This document shows, in pieces, positions 28,216-37,187 of a stretch of 64,000 nucleotides of DNA. The translations under genes and the position numbers were made by a program. Position 1 is the first letter of the stretch, and each line of letters opens with the position of its first letter. This DNA comes from DASQFQ01 sp963722815. Lineage in GTDB: Bacteria > Actinomycetota > Thermoleophilia > Solirubrobacterales > Solirubrobacteraceae. The notes below the pieces were generated by a model. It did no database searches, was not told the origin of the DNA, and worked only from the letters and a program-made list of their open reading frames with translations. The DNA is taken from positions 248,001-312,000 of the forward strand of contig CAVROM010000003.1 of the NCBI GenBank assembly GCA_963722815.1. Reading direction: 5' to 3'.

Positions 28216-28375
28216 CCGTGTTGCCCCCCGGCAAGAGCCGAAATCACCGCGTCCGGCCCAAGGTCGCGAACTTCGGCACCTATACGGTGCTCAACTACGC
28301 GACCTTGGCTCACGCCCCCGATGATGCCGACGAAAACGCAACAGAACTCGCTCCCTCAATGCCGAAGTTCGAACA
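28216..28375. repeat. Non-coding stretch with nested inverted repeats
   Basis: CCAAGGTCGCG (28258-28268) is perfectly inverted at 28298-28308, enclosing a smaller hairpin GCACC-TATAC-GGTGC. CGAACTTCGGCA (28267-28278) is also perfectly inverted at 28360-28371, so two alternative long-range structures compete for the same sequence. Base composition is lower in GC than its neighbours and no coding potential is seen. Confidence 0.6.
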
Positions 28376-28837
28376 TCACTCACCCAACACTTTGATCACC
28401 AACCGCTTGTCCCGCCCCCCGTCGAACTCGGCGTAGAACACGGCCTGCCACGGCCCGAGATCGAGCCGGCCACCAGTCACCGGGATCACCACCTGGTGGT
28501 GGACGAGCAGGTTCTTCCAGTGCGCGTCCCCGTTGTCCTCGCCGCCGGCATGGTGGCGGAAGTCGCCCGGGTCGGGGCCGAGCTCGCGCGCCACGTCGTT
28601 CGCGGGCTCCTTCCACGATGGCGGTGCGAGCTTGTCGAGCCACTCGAGCGTGTCCTCGAGGATGCCGGGCTCGTCGTCGTTGATCCACACGCCGGCGGTG
28701 ATGTGCATGGCGGAGACGAGCACCATGCCCTCCTGGATGCCGGACTCGGCGACGGCGTCGGCGACGTCGTCGGTGATCCGTACGAACTCGCGGCGGCGGT
28801 CGGTGTGGAAGGTCCGGTAGACGGTGTGCGCGGTCAT
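28376..28837 (-). CDS. YjbQ family protein (UPF0047, secondary thiamine-phosphate synthase-like)
   Basis: 153 residues from ATG 28837 (an ATG 15 bases upstream is less likely). Family pattern: VYRTFHTDRRREFVRITDDV, EGMVLVSAMHITAGVWINDD, FRHHAGGEDNGDAHWKNLLV, HHQVVIPVTGGRLDLGPWQA and VFYAEFDGGRDKRLVIKV. The His/Asp cluster matches the conserved site of YjbQ proteins, which show weak thiamine-phosphate synthase activity; the physiological role is unsettled. Divergent from the SDR gene with ~17 bases between starts. Confidence 0.92.
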   Translation of the reverse strand: MTAHTVYRTFHTDRRREFVRITDDVADAVAESGIQEGMVLVSAMHITAGVWINDDEPGILEDTLEWLDKLAPPSWKEPANDVARELGPDPGDFRHHAGGEDNGDAHWKNLLVHHQVVIPVTGGRLDLGPWQAVFYAEFDGGRDKRLVIKVLGE

Positions 28838-28854
28838 CCCGGCATCATGCACGG

Positions 28855-29587
28855 ATGGACCTGGGACTGACGGGCCGCGTCGCGGTCGTGACCGGTGGGA
28901 CGCGCGGCATCGGCGCGGAGACCGTGCGGCTGCTCGGCGAGGAGGGCGCGACCGCGCTGGCGGTGTCGCGCTCCGAGGGGATCGACGTGACCGCGCTCGA
29001 CGCAGCCGAGCAGATCCTCGAGCGGCTCGGCGGCCGAGCCCCGGACATCCTCGTCAACAACGCCGGCACCAGCTACGCGAAGCCGCTCGGCGAGCTGAGC
29101 GAGGACGACTGGCAGCTGCAGTGGGACCTCAACGTGATGGCCTCGATGCGGTTGATGCGCGCGTTCGTCCCGCAGATGGCGGAGCGCGGCTGGGGCCGCG
29201 TCGTCAACGTCACCTCGTCGGCGGGCAAGCGCCCGTCGCTGACCAATGCCGCCTACTCGGTGGGCAAAGCCGCGCAGGCCTCGCTCTCGCGCGTGTTCGC
29301 TGACAGCTACGGCGATCAGCGGCGTGCTGGTCAACTCGGTCTCGCCCGGCGCGGTCGCGAGCGAGCTGTGGATGGCGGACGGCGGGCTCGCGGACCAGAC
29401 CGCGCAGGCGCGCGGGATCACGCGCGAGGAGTCGGTCGAGGCCCAGGCGGCAAGACGACGATCGAACCGCTTCGGCACGCCGGAGGAGATCGCGAGCGTG
29501 GTCGTCTTCCTCTGCTCCGAGCGCGCAGCCGACGTCACCGGCGCCAACTGGTCGGTCGACGGCGGCACGGTTGCAACCATCGTCTGA
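28855..29587 (+). CDS. SDR-family oxidoreductase (frameshifted)
   Basis: ATG 28855. N-terminal Rossmann motif VAVVTGGTRGIGAETV, LVNNAGTSYAKPLGEL, VVNVTSSAGKRPSL and catalytic YSVGK. At ~29318 (GATCAGCGGCG) one extra C shifts the frame; the remainder (GVLVNSVSPGAVASELWMAD, RFGTPEEIASVVVFLCSERA, VTGANWSVDGGTVA) continues in another frame to 29587. The joined product of ~243 residues has normal SDR length. Substrate unknown. Probably an assembly error since both halves are perfectly conserved. Confidence 0.9.
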
Positions 29588-29606
29588 AGCGGAGACAATC
29601 GCCGCC

Positions 29607-29896
29607 ATGCCACCCGCAGCCCGCGTCGGAGACATGCACACGTGCCCGATGTTCAACGGCGTCCGTCCCCGCACGTCGGCGGGCCGATCCTCCCGCCCGG
29701 GTGCCCGACGGTGCTGATCGCCGGGATGCCGGCTGCGCGCGTGGGCGACATGGCGACCTGCGCCGGGCCCCCGGACTCGATCGTGATGGGCTCGACGAAG
29801 GTGATGATCGGCGGCATGCCGGCGGCCCGTATGGGCGACCAGACCGCGCACGGCGGCGTGATCGTGCTCGGCGCGCCCACCGTGATGATCAACTGA
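29607..29896 (+). CDS. PAAR-domain protein (spike-tip type), frameshifted
   Basis: ATG 29607 opens MPPAARVGDMHTCPMFNGV; near 29660 the frame changes and PHVGGPILPPGCPTVLIAG, MPAARVGDMATCAGPPDS, KVMIGGMPAARMGDQTAH, GGVIVLGAPTVMIN follow to 29896, ~96 residues in all. The Pro-Ala-Ala-Arg repeats with Cys/His (zinc ligands HTC, CP, ATC, TAHGG) define PAAR proteins that sharpen the VgrG/gp5-type spike of type VI, R-tailocin and extracellular contractile injection systems. No VgrG is next to it; baseplate genes lie 32 kb away in this window. Confidence 0.9.
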
Positions 29897-30050
29897 CCGG
29901 CCCTGGACCAACGTCCAGCGCACGCACTTGGCGCCGCGGCTAAGGTCGTCCACGGGTGGGCTCGCCGCCTTCGGACCGGTCCCGGCGAGATCGCAGCAGG
30001 CCTGCCTCCCCGCTGCCGCCCTCGCGTCACCCGCCGGCGCGAGTGGCGCG

Positions 30051-30150
30051 GCGGGGTCTAAGAGGACCGCGGCGAGAGCCGGCGCTCCTGCGGAGCGGCG
30101 GGGTCTGAGCGGACCGCGGCGAGAGCCCGCGCTCCTGCGGAGCGGCGGGT
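30051..30150. repeat. 47-bp tandem direct repeat (two copies plus a partial third)
   Basis: GCGGGGTCT recurs at 30051 and 30098, and GCGGGT at 30145, with spacing exactly 47. Each full unit includes the hairpin CGCTCC-TGC-GGAGCG. It lies just downstream of the ABC exporter (minus strand), possibly serving as a terminator array. The rest of 29897-30152 shows nothing else. Confidence 0.75.
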
Positions 30151-30152
30151 CG

Positions 30153-31880
30153 TCAGACGGCCGCGGTCTCCGCGCCTTCGTCGCGCGCCACCATCGCCGC
30201 GTACTTCCCGCCCCGGGCGAGGAGCTCCGAGTGCGTGCCGCGCTCGACGATCTCGCCCTGGTCGAGCACGACGATCTGATCGGCGCCGCGCACCGTCGAG
30301 AGGCGGTGGGCGATGACGATCGTCGTCCGGCCCTCGGCCAGCCGCACGAGCGCCTGCTCGACCGCGCGCTCGGTCTGGACGTCGAGCGCCGACGTCGCCT
30401 CGTCGAGCACCAGCACCGGCGGGTTGCGCAGGACGGTGCGCGCGATCGCGATCCGCTGCTTCTCGCCGCCCGAGAAGCGGAAGCCGCGCTCGCCGACGAC
30501 CGTGTCGTAGCCGTCGGGCAGCCCGGCGATCGTGTCGTGGATCTGGGCGGCGCGGGCGGCGTCCTCGATCTCCTCGTCGGAGGCGTCCGGACGCGCGAAG
30601 CGCAGGTTCTCGCGCACCGAGGCGTGGAAGAGGTAGGTCTCCTGAGAGACGACGCCGACGACGTCCGCCAGTGAGGAGAAGGTCAGGTCGCGGATGTCGA
30701 TCCCGTCGATGACCACGCGACCCTCGGCCGGGTCGTAGAGCCGCGCCGCGAGATAGCCCAGCGTCGTCTTGCCCGAACCGGTCTCGCCCACGATCGCGGT
30801 GCTTCGTGCCGGCGGGCACCTCCAGCGAGATGTCCCGAAGCGTCCAGGCATCCTCGTCGTACCGGAACGACACATCCTCGAAGCGCAGTTCGCCCAGAGG
30901 CGACGCGAGCGAACGAGTCCCGGGATGGATGTCCACCTCCAGGTCGAGGTACTCGAACACGCGGTCGAACAGCGCGGTCGAGGTCTGGATGTCGACCGCC
31001 ACGTTGAGCAGCGAGGAGATCGGGCAGAACAGCCGCGTCTGCAGCGTGGTGAACGCGACCACCGTGCCGATCGAGACCGCGCTCGGCGACAGCCCGGCGA
31101 ACAGGTAGACCAGCGCGGGCATGACCGCGAACGAGGTCTGGATCGAGGCCATCGTCCAGCGGCCGGCCATGCGCGAGCGGACCTCGAGGTCGGCGAGCCG
31201 CGCCGACTCGCCCTCGAAGCGGTCCGCCAGCTCGGCGGAGCGGCCCATCGACTTGCCGAGCAGGATGCCCGGAGACGCTCAGCGACTCCTGCACCAGCGA
31301 CGAGATGTCGGCCATCGCGCCCTGCTTCGTCGCGGTGATCGTCCTTGCGCTTGGCGCCCACCCGGCGCGACAGGTAGACGAAGAACGGCAGCACCGCGAG
31401 CGAGAACAGCGCGAGCCGCCAGTCGAGCAGGAACATCGCGACGATGCTCGCCACGACGGTCGTCACGTTGGAGACGATCGAGGTCGCGGTCGTGGTCACG
31501 ACCGTCTGCACGCCGCCGATGTCGTTGGCGATGCGCGACTGGATCTCGCCGGTGCGCGTGCGCGTGAAGAACGCCAGCGACAGCCGCTGCAGGTGCCGGT
31601 AGACCTGCGCGCGCAGGTCGTGCATGACGCGCTGGCCGACGAGGTTCGAGAGCCAGGTCTGCGCGACGCCGAGCACGCCGGTGGCGATCGCGATGGCGAC
31701 CATCCCGCCGACCAGCATCAGCAGCAGGTCGCGGTCCTTCTCCGGGATCGCCTCGTCGAGGATGTCCCGGAGCAGGAACGGCGACACCATCCCGAGCCCT
31801 GCCGAGACGGCGATCAACGCCAGTACCGCGGCCAGACGGCCGCGGTACGGGCGGAAGAGTCGGGCGACCCGCCGGGTCAC
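30153..31880 (-). CDS. ABC exporter, fused permease-ATPase (three frameshifts)
   Basis: ATG at 31880. The TM domain begins RGRLAAVLALIAVSAGLGMV and includes TRTRTGEIQSRIANDIGGVQ. Frame changes occur at ~31345 (after SRRVGAKRK), ~31270 (after LVQESLSVSG) and ~30795 (after LEVPAGT). The nucleotide-binding domain is then uninterrupted: Walker A VGETGSGKTT, Q-loop VSQETYLF, signature FSGGEKQR, Walker B VLVLDEATSALD and H-loop IAHRLSTV. Joined length ~590 residues fits a homodimeric multidrug/lipid exporter. The ATG overlaps the Lon stop by 4 bases (31877-31880), so lon and this gene are co-transcribed. Confidence 0.9.
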   Translation of the reverse strand: MTRRVARLFRPYRGRLAAVLALIAVSAGLGMVSPFLLRDILDEAIPEKDRDLLLMLVGGMVAIAIATGVLGVAQTWLSNLVGQRVMHDLRAQVYRHLQRLSLAFFTRTRTGEIQSRIANDIGGVQTVVTTTATSIVSNVTTVVASIVAMFLLDWRLALFSLAVLPFFVYLSRRVGAKRKDDHRDEAGRDGRHLVAGAGVAERLRASCSASRWAAPPSWRTASRASRRGSPTSRSARAWPAAGRWPRSRPRSRSCPRWSTCSPGCRRARSRSARWSRSPRCRRGCSARSPRCSTWRSTSRPRPRCSTACSSTSTWRWTSIPGLVRSRRLWANCASRMCRSGTTRMPGRFGTSRWRCPPARSTAIVGETGSGKTTLGYLAARLYDPAEGRVVIDGIDIRDLTFSSLADVVGVVSQETYLFHASVRENLRFARPDASDEEIEDAARAAQIHDTIAGLPDGYDTVVGERGFRFSGGEKQRIAIARTVLRNPPVLVLDEATSALDVQTERAVEQALVRLAEGRTTIVIAHRLSTVRGADQIVVLDQGEIVERGTHSELLARGGKYAAMVARDEGAETAAV

Positions 31881-34156
31881 ACGACCAGCTTAGGCGCGGG
31901 CTCCAGGGCCCGCTCGAGGACCTCGTCGATCGTCATGACGGGGTGGAACGTCATCTGCTCGCGCACGTCCTCGGGCACGTCGTCCAGGTCGCCGCGGTTG
32001 CGCTCGGGCAGGATCACCTCGGTGATGCCGGCCGCGTGCGCCGCGAGCACCTTCTGCTTGAGGCCGCCGATCGGCAGCACCCGGCCCTGCAGCGTGACCT
32101 CGCCGGTCATGCCGACCGTGTGCTTGACGGGCCGCCCGGAGAGCAGCGACGCCAGCGCGGTGGTCATCGTGACGCCCGCGCTCGGGCCGTCCTTGGGGAT
32201 CGCGCCGGCGGGCACGTGGACGTGGAACTCGGTGTCCGTGAAGGTCTCCTCGTCGATGCCGAGCTCGTCGGCGTGGCCGCGCACGTAGGAGAGCGCGATC
32301 CGCGTCGACTCCTTCATGACGTCGCCCAGCTGGCCGGTGAGCACCAGCCCGTCCTTGCCCTTCATCTTCGTCGCCTCGACGAACAGCACGTCGCCGCCGA
32401 CGCCGGTGACCGCCAGGCCGGTGGCCACGCCCGGCACCGCCGTGCGCGCCGCCGCCTCCTGGAAGACCTTCTGGCGCCCGAGCGCGTCGCGGACGTGCTC
32501 GAGCTCGATGGCGACCGGGGCCTCCACCTTGCCCGCGGCGATCTGCGTCGCGGTCTTGCGGAGCACCGTCCCGAGCTCGCGCTCGAGGTTGCGCACGCCC
32601 GCCTCGCGGGTGTACTCGGACACCACGAGCCGCAGCACGTCGTCGCTGATCGTCACCTCGTCCTCGCGGAGGCCGTTGCGCTCGCGCTGGCGCGGCCACA
32701 GGTAGTCGCGCGCGATCGCGGTCTTCTCGGCCACCGTGTAGCCGTCGAAGCGGATGACCTCCATGCGGTCCAGCAGCGGGCCGGGGATGGTCTCCGCCAC
32801 GTTGGCGGTGGCGATGAACATGACCTGGGAGAGGTCGAGCTCGACGTCGAGGTAGTGGTCGCGGAACGCGTGGTTCTGCGCCGGGTCCAGGACCTCGAGC
32901 AGCGCCGCCGACGGGTCGCCCCGCCAGTCCGCGCCGACCTTGTCGACCTCGTCGAGCATGATCACCGGGTTGATCGTCCCCGCGTCGCGCAGCGCGCGCA
33001 CGAGGCGGCCCGGGAGCGCGCCAATGTAGGTCCGTCGGTGGCCGCGGATCTCGGCCTCGTCGCGGACGCCGCCGAGCGACATGCGCACGAACTCGCGGCC
33101 GGTCGCGCGGGCGATCGACTCGCCGATCGAGGTCTTGCCGGTGCCGGGCGGGCCGATCAGGGTCAGGATCGCGCCGGACTTCTTGTCCTCCGCGATGCCC
33201 CGGTCGGTGCGCAGCTTGCGCACGGCCAGGTACTCGGTGATGCGGTCCTTGACGTCCTCGAGGCCCGCGTGGTCGCGGTCGAGGATCTCGCGCGCGTGCA
33301 CGGGGTCGAGCTTCTCCTCGGAGTGCTTCGACCACGGCACCGCGATCAGCCAGTCGAGGTAGGACCGGATCATGCTCGCCTCGCCCGACTGCTCGCCCAT
33401 GCGCTCGAGCCGGCCGAGCTCCTTGTCGGCCTGCTCGCGGACCTCGTCCGGCATGCCGGCCTCTTCGATCTTGGTCCGGTACTCCTCGACGATGTTGGCG
33501 GAGTCCTCGCCCAGCTCGCGCTGGATCGACTCCATCTGCTTGCGCAGGAAGTACTCGCGCTGCTGCTGCTCGGCGCCGGACTGGACGTCCTCGCGGATGC
33601 GGCGGCGGACCTGCAGCTCGGTCAGGCGGTCGCGCTGGAGCTTGACGGCGAGCTCGAGGCGGTCGGTGACGTCGACGGTCTCGAGGACGCGGACCTTGTC
33701 CTCGAACGTGACGTCGGGGGAGTAGCCGATCGTGTCGGCCAGGGCGCCCGGCTCGGCGATGGCGCGCAGGAACGCGCCGACGCGCTCGTCGGCGCCGCGC
33801 GCCTCGAGGATCTCCTCGACGGTGGCGCGGTACTCGCGCTCGAGATCACGGGTGCGCCCGTCGACCGGAACGGTGTCGGGAGCCTCCTCGACCTCGACGC
33901 GCAGGCGGCCGAAGGCATCGGTGCTGGCGGCGCCGGCGATGCCGCGCATCTCGCCGGAGAGGGACACGGCGCGGCCGCCGCCGGGCAGCCGGACGCGATC
34001 GGCGACGTGCGCGATCGTCCCGACCTTCGCGAACTCCGTCTCGTGACGGGGCACGAGCAGCACGCGCTCGTCGTCGCCGACGTCCACGGGCAGTGTCACG
34101 TCCATCGTGGGGAACACGACCGTGTCGTCGAGGGGGATGAGCAGAAGAGAGGTCAT
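31877..34156 (-). CDS. lon: ATP-dependent Lon protease
   Basis: 759 residues from ATG 34156 (GGAAGGA 12 bases upstream; a start 9 codons earlier is possible). LAN domain (LLLIPLDDTVVFPTMDVTLP), coiled middle (EQQQREYFLRKQMESIQREL), AAA+ with Walker A LIGPPGTGKTS, Walker B VIMLDEVDK, and a C-terminal protease domain with catalytic dyad S659 (PKDGPSAGVTM) and K702 (GGLKQK). Degrades misfolded and regulatory proteins in the cytoplasm. No frameshifts. A promoter is visible upstream. Confidence 0.97.
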   Translation of the reverse strand: MTSLLLIPLDDTVVFPTMDVTLPVDVGDDERVLLVPRHETEFAKVGTIAHVADRVRLPGGGRAVSLSGEMRGIAGAASTDAFGRLRVEVEEAPDTVPVDGRTRDLEREYRATVEEILEARGADERVGAFLRAIAEPGALADTIGYSPDVTFEDKVRVLETVDVTDRLELAVKLQRDRLTELQVRRRIREDVQSGAEQQQREYFLRKQMESIQRELGEDSANIVEEYRTKIEEAGMPDEVREQADKELGRLERMGEQSGEASMIRSYLDWLIAVPWSKHSEEKLDPVHAREILDRDHAGLEDVKDRITEYLAVRKLRTDRGIAEDKKSGAILTLIGPPGTGKTSIGESIARATGREFVRMSLGGVRDEAEIRGHRRTYIGALPGRLVRALRDAGTINPVIMLDEVDKVGADWRGDPSAALLEVLDPAQNHAFRDHYLDVELDLSQVMFIATANVAETIPGPLLDRMEVIRFDGYTVAEKTAIARDYLWPRQRERNGLREDEVTISDDVLRLVVSEYTREAGVRNLERELGTVLRKTATQIAAGKVEAPVAIELEHVRDALGRQKVFQEAAARTAVPGVATGLAVTGVGGDVLFVEATKMKGKDGLVLTGQLGDVMKESTRIALSYVRGHADELGIDEETFTDTEFHVHVPAGAIPKDGPSAGVTMTTALASLLSGRPVKHTVGMTGEVTLQGRVLPIGGLKQKVLAAHAAGITEVILPERNRGDLDDVPEDVREQMTFHPVMTIDEVLERALEPAPKLVV

Positions 34157-34200
34157 GAGGTCGGCTTGTCCTTCCATAGCCACTTACGAATGGTGCGCAC

Positions 34201-34229
34201 AGTCTAGCAGGGACTCGTTGCACGCACAA
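34201..34229 (-). promoter_or_regulatory. Candidate promoter of lon
   Basis: On the minus strand TTGTGC (complement of 34224-34229) and TAGACT (complement of 34201-34206) are 17 bases apart, ~45 bases upstream of the lon start, a good sigma-70-like arrangement. Confidence 0.5.
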
Positions 34230-34232
34230 GCA

Positions 34233-34259
34233 ACATCTTAGTCCGCCCGACTGAGATGT
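34233..34259 (-). terminator. Hairpin terminator between the SDR gene and lon
   Basis: ACATCTTAGTC (34233-34243) and GACTGAGATGT (34249-34259) pair over 11 bp with one mismatch around CGCCC. It lies 15 bases after the SDR stop on the minus strand; the following sequence is only partly T-rich. Confidence 0.5.
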
Positions 34260-34274
34260 AGCGGAAGGGGCCGT

Positions 34275-35020
34275 TTACCGCGGCGCCATGCGGAGCGCGC
34301 CGTCGAGCCGGATGACCTCGCCGTTGAGCATCGGGTTCTCGACGATGTGGGCGGCCAGCGACGCGTACTCCGCCGGCGTGCCGAGGCGGTGCGGGTGAGG
34401 GACGGACTCGCCCAGCGCCTGGCGCGCCTCCTCCGGCAGCGCCGCGAGCAGCGGCGTGTCGAACAGGCCCGGCGCGATCGTGCAGACACGGACGCGCTCG
34501 CTCGCGAGGTCGCGCGCCGCCGGCAGCGTCATCCCCACCACGCCGCCCTTCGAGGCGGCGTAGGCGATCTGGCCGATCTGGCCGTCGAAGGCCGCGATCG
34601 AGGCGGTGTTGACGATCACCCCGCACTCGCCGCCGTCGTCGGGCTCGTTGCCGAGCATCGCCGCCGCCGCCAGCCGCAGCACGTTGAAGGTGCCGATCAG
34701 GTTGATCGTGATCGTGATGCGGAACGGCTCGAACTGGTGCGGGCCGCGCTTGCCGGCGACCTTCTCCGCCCAGCCCACGCCCGCGCAGCAGACGGAGATG
34801 CGCACGCCCTCGCGGCACCGCGGCCTCGACCTGCTCGGGCTCGGTCACATCGCAGCGCACGAACCGCGCGCCGAGCTCCTGCGCCGAGCGCCTCGCCCTT
34901 CTCCTCGTTGAGGTCAGCAATCGTCACCGCCGCGCCCGCCTCCGCCAGCCGCCGCGCGGTCGCCGCGCCGAGCCCGGAGGCGCCGCCGGCGACCAGCGCC
35001 GTGGCTCCCTGGATCTGCAT
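34275..35020 (-). CDS. SDR family, 3-hydroxyacyl-CoA dehydrogenase-like (two frameshifts)
   Basis: ATG 35020 starts MQIQGATALVAGGASGLGAA (Rossmann), then IADLNEEKGEAL. The frame changes at ~34890 (to LGARFVRCDVTEPEQVEAA) and ~34815 (to RISVCCAGVGWAEKVAGKRG). The rest is continuous: VIVNTASIAAFDGQIGQIAY with S/Y/K catalytic residues (IAYAASKGG), RVCTIAPGLFDTPLLAALPE, ENPMLNGEVIRLDGALRMAP. The closest known type is the HSD17B10-like hydroxyacyl-CoA dehydrogenase group, fitting beta-oxidation. ~248 residues when joined. Confidence 0.88.
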
Positions 35021-35031
35021 GGCGCCGGAAC

Positions 35032-35684
35032 CTACACGCTGTAGCGCAGGTACAGATCGCCGTCGGCGGTGGCGACGCGAGCGCAGCGTCAGCGGCGCGC
35101 TCGGCCCGTCCGCGACGATCGGCGGCCCCTCGCCGCTGACCACCGGGGAGAGCGTCAGGAACAGCTCGTCGAGCAGCCCCGCGTCGAGCAGCGCGCGGTT
35201 GATGGTCGGACCGCCCTCGCACAGCAGGCGCTCGATCGCCGCGCGCGCGCAGGTCGGCCAGGACGGCACGGAGGTCGTCCTCGGGCACGAGCTCCACGTC
35301 CGCGGGGAGGTCGGGCACCGACCCGTCCGCGCGCGTGTAGACGAGCACGCGCTGGCCGGGCGCCGCGAACAGCCCGGCCTCCCATGGCAGCTCGAACGAG
35401 CGCGAGACGAGCACCGCTGGGCACGGCAGCGGGCCGTAGCCCTCGGCGGCCACCGTGCCGGGGCCGACGATCAGCGCGTCCGCGCGCCGCCGCAGCGCGC
35501 GCAGCATCTCCAGGTCCTGCGGCCCGCCGAGCTTGCGCGATGTGCCCTCGAGCGTCGCCCGCCCGTCGAGCGACGAAACCATGATCCCGCTCACCCACGG
35601 GCGGCCCTCAGGCGCGGCGGTCTCGCCGACCAGGTCGTCGGCCGTCACCGGCGCGCGGTCCGGCCAGATGCGCTCGAGGCTCAA
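35032..35684 (-). CDS. Pyrimidine reductase / RibD C-terminal-like dihydrofolate-reductase-fold protein (two frameshifts)
   Basis: Start at 35684 (MSLERIWPDRAP). The first frame covers PWVSGIMVSSLDGRATLEGT, LEMLRALRRRADALIVGPGT, GLFAAPGQRVLVYTRAD and VPEDDLRAVLADLRARG. After a shift at ~35240 comes IERLLCEGGPTINRALLDAG, LLDELFLTLSPVVSGEGPP. After a second shift at ~35085 come VATADGDLYLRYSV and TAG at 35032. This is the RibD_C fold that reduces the ribosyl group of a pyrimidine with NADPH; the lone form is common in actinobacteria, exact substrate unproven. 11 bases precede the SDR start, same strand. Confidence 0.87.
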
Positions 35685-35726
35685 GGCGCGGCGAAGCTAC
35701 CACGGCCAGGTAGGGTGGCCCGGCCG

Positions 35727-36185
35727 ATGGACCTCCGCCATATAAGCCGCTCGGAGATCATCGCGGCCGTGGGTGGGGTGCTGCTCGCGCTGGGTGTCTT
35801 CCTGCCCTGGTACGTGCCGAACACGGACAACCGCAATGCGAACGTCAACGGCGCGCGCGAGGCAGTCTCGGCCTTCGACACGTACTCGATCTTGCGCTGG
35901 CTCCTGCTCGCGGCGGCGGTCGCGCCGATCGTCCTGCTCTACATCGTCGTCCGCGACCACGAGCTGTCGTGGCCGCGCGGAGAGATGACGGCGGTCATCG
36001 GCATCATCGCCTTCGGCCTGACCGCCTACGTCGGCATCATCGACCGGCCGGGCGAGCCGCCGAGCGAGATCGGCCTCGGCTTCGGCTGGTACATCTCGCT
36101 GCTCGGCACGATCATGATCGCGGTCGGTGGCGCCTACCGCGCCTCGACCACCGAACGTCCCCGCAAGCCACCGGGAGTGTTCTGA
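35727..36185 (+). CDS. Four-TM membrane protein of unknown function
   Basis: 152 residues from ATG 35727. Hydrophobic helices at about 8-28 (EIIAAVGGVLLALGVFLPWY), 55-75 (ILRWLLLAAAVAPIVLLYIV), 85-105 (MTAVIGIIAFGLTAYVGII) and 118-138 (GWYISLLGTIMIAVGGAY); short polar tail RASTTERPRKPPGVF. An actinobacterial-type small membrane protein without assigned function. Ends 3 bases before glpX, probably co-transcribed. Confidence 0.8.
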   Translation: MDLRHISRSEIIAAVGGVLLALGVFLPWYVPNTDNRNANVNGAREAVSAFDTYSILRWLLLAAAVAPIVLLYIVVRDHELSWPRGEMTAVIGIIAFGLTAYVGIIDRPGEPPSEIGLGFGWYISLLGTIMIAVGGAYRASTTERPRKPPGVF

Positions 36186-36188
36186 CAT

Positions 36189-37187
36189 ATGCCCCCTCGC
36201 AACGTTCCGGACCGCAACCTCGCGCTCGAGCTCGTGCGTGTGACCGAGGCGGCCGCGCTGGCCGCCGGCCGCTACGTCGGCCGCGGCGACAAGGAGGCCG
36301 CCGACCAGGCGGCCGTCGACGGCATGCACGCCGTGCTCCACACCATCCACATGGACGGCATCGTCGTGATCGGCGAGGGCGAGAAGGACGAGGCGCCGAT
36401 GCTGGCCAACGGGGAGGAGGTCGGCGACGGCGCGGACCCCAAGGTCGACATCGCCGTCGACCCGCTCGAGGGCACGCGCCTGTGCGCGCTCGGGATGCCG
36501 AACGCGATCGCAGTGATCGCGCTCGCCGAGCGGGGGGCGATGTTCGATCCCGGGCCGTGCGTCTACATGGAGAAGATGGCCGGCGACGACGACATCGCCG
36601 ACCTGCTCGACCTCGACCGGCCGCTCGGCAAGACGATCGAGCTGGTGGCCGAGCGCCGCGGGATCGACGTCGGCGACGTGATGGTCGTCGTGCTCGACCG
36701 CCCGCGCCACGAGGAGGGCATCAAGGCCATCCGCGACGCCGGTGCGCGCGTGCGCCTGATCACCGACGGCGACGTCGCCGGCGCGCTGCTCGCGGTCTCC
36801 CCGCGCACGCCCGCGACGCTGCTGTGGGGCATCGGCGGCACGCCCGAGGGCGTCATCTCCGCAGCCGGCATCAAGTGCATGGGCGGCGCGCTGATCGGCC
36901 GCCTGTGGCCGCGCGACGACGGCGAGCGCAAGGCGGCGGAGGACGCCGGCTACGACGATCGAGCGGGTGCTCACCCACGACGACCTGGTCAAGGGCGACG
37001 ACGCGTTCTTCTCCGCTACCGGCGTGACCGACGGCGACGTCCTCCAGGGCGTCCGCTACCACGGCGCCCGCGGCGCCTCGACCGAGTCGCTCGTCATGCG
37101 CACGCGCTCCGGCACGGTGCGGCGGATCATGTCCGTGCCACGACCGCGAGAAGCTGCGGGCGCTGACCGGCTACGTCGGGCAACTAG
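36189..37187 (+). CDS. glpX: Class II fructose-1,6-bisphosphatase GlpX (frameshifts near the 3' end)
   Basis: From ATG 36189 the protein reads MPPRNVPDRNLALELVRVTE, GIVVIGEGEKDEAPML, VDIAVDPLEGTRLCALGMPN, MEKMAGDDDIADLLDLDRPL and GGTPEGVISAAGIKCMGGAL, with metal-binding GEGEKDEAPM and DPLEGT motifs intact. The frame is lost at ~36957, the middle (THDDLVKGDDAFFSATGVTD, LVMRTRSGTVRRIMSV) is in another frame, and further one-base shifts at ~37140 and ~37178 are needed to reach TAG 37185-37187. Hydrolyses fructose-1,6-bisphosphate in gluconeogenesis, with Mg2+/Mn2+. Confidence 0.92.

Noticed and set aside
30051..30150. 47-bp repeats considered as a CRISPR array
   Set aside because: Contiguous without spacers and no cas genes in the window.
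30790..31350. Programmed frameshifting in the ABC exporter
   Set aside because: Three shifts in one gene, none at a slippery heptamer, unlike the IS3 site.
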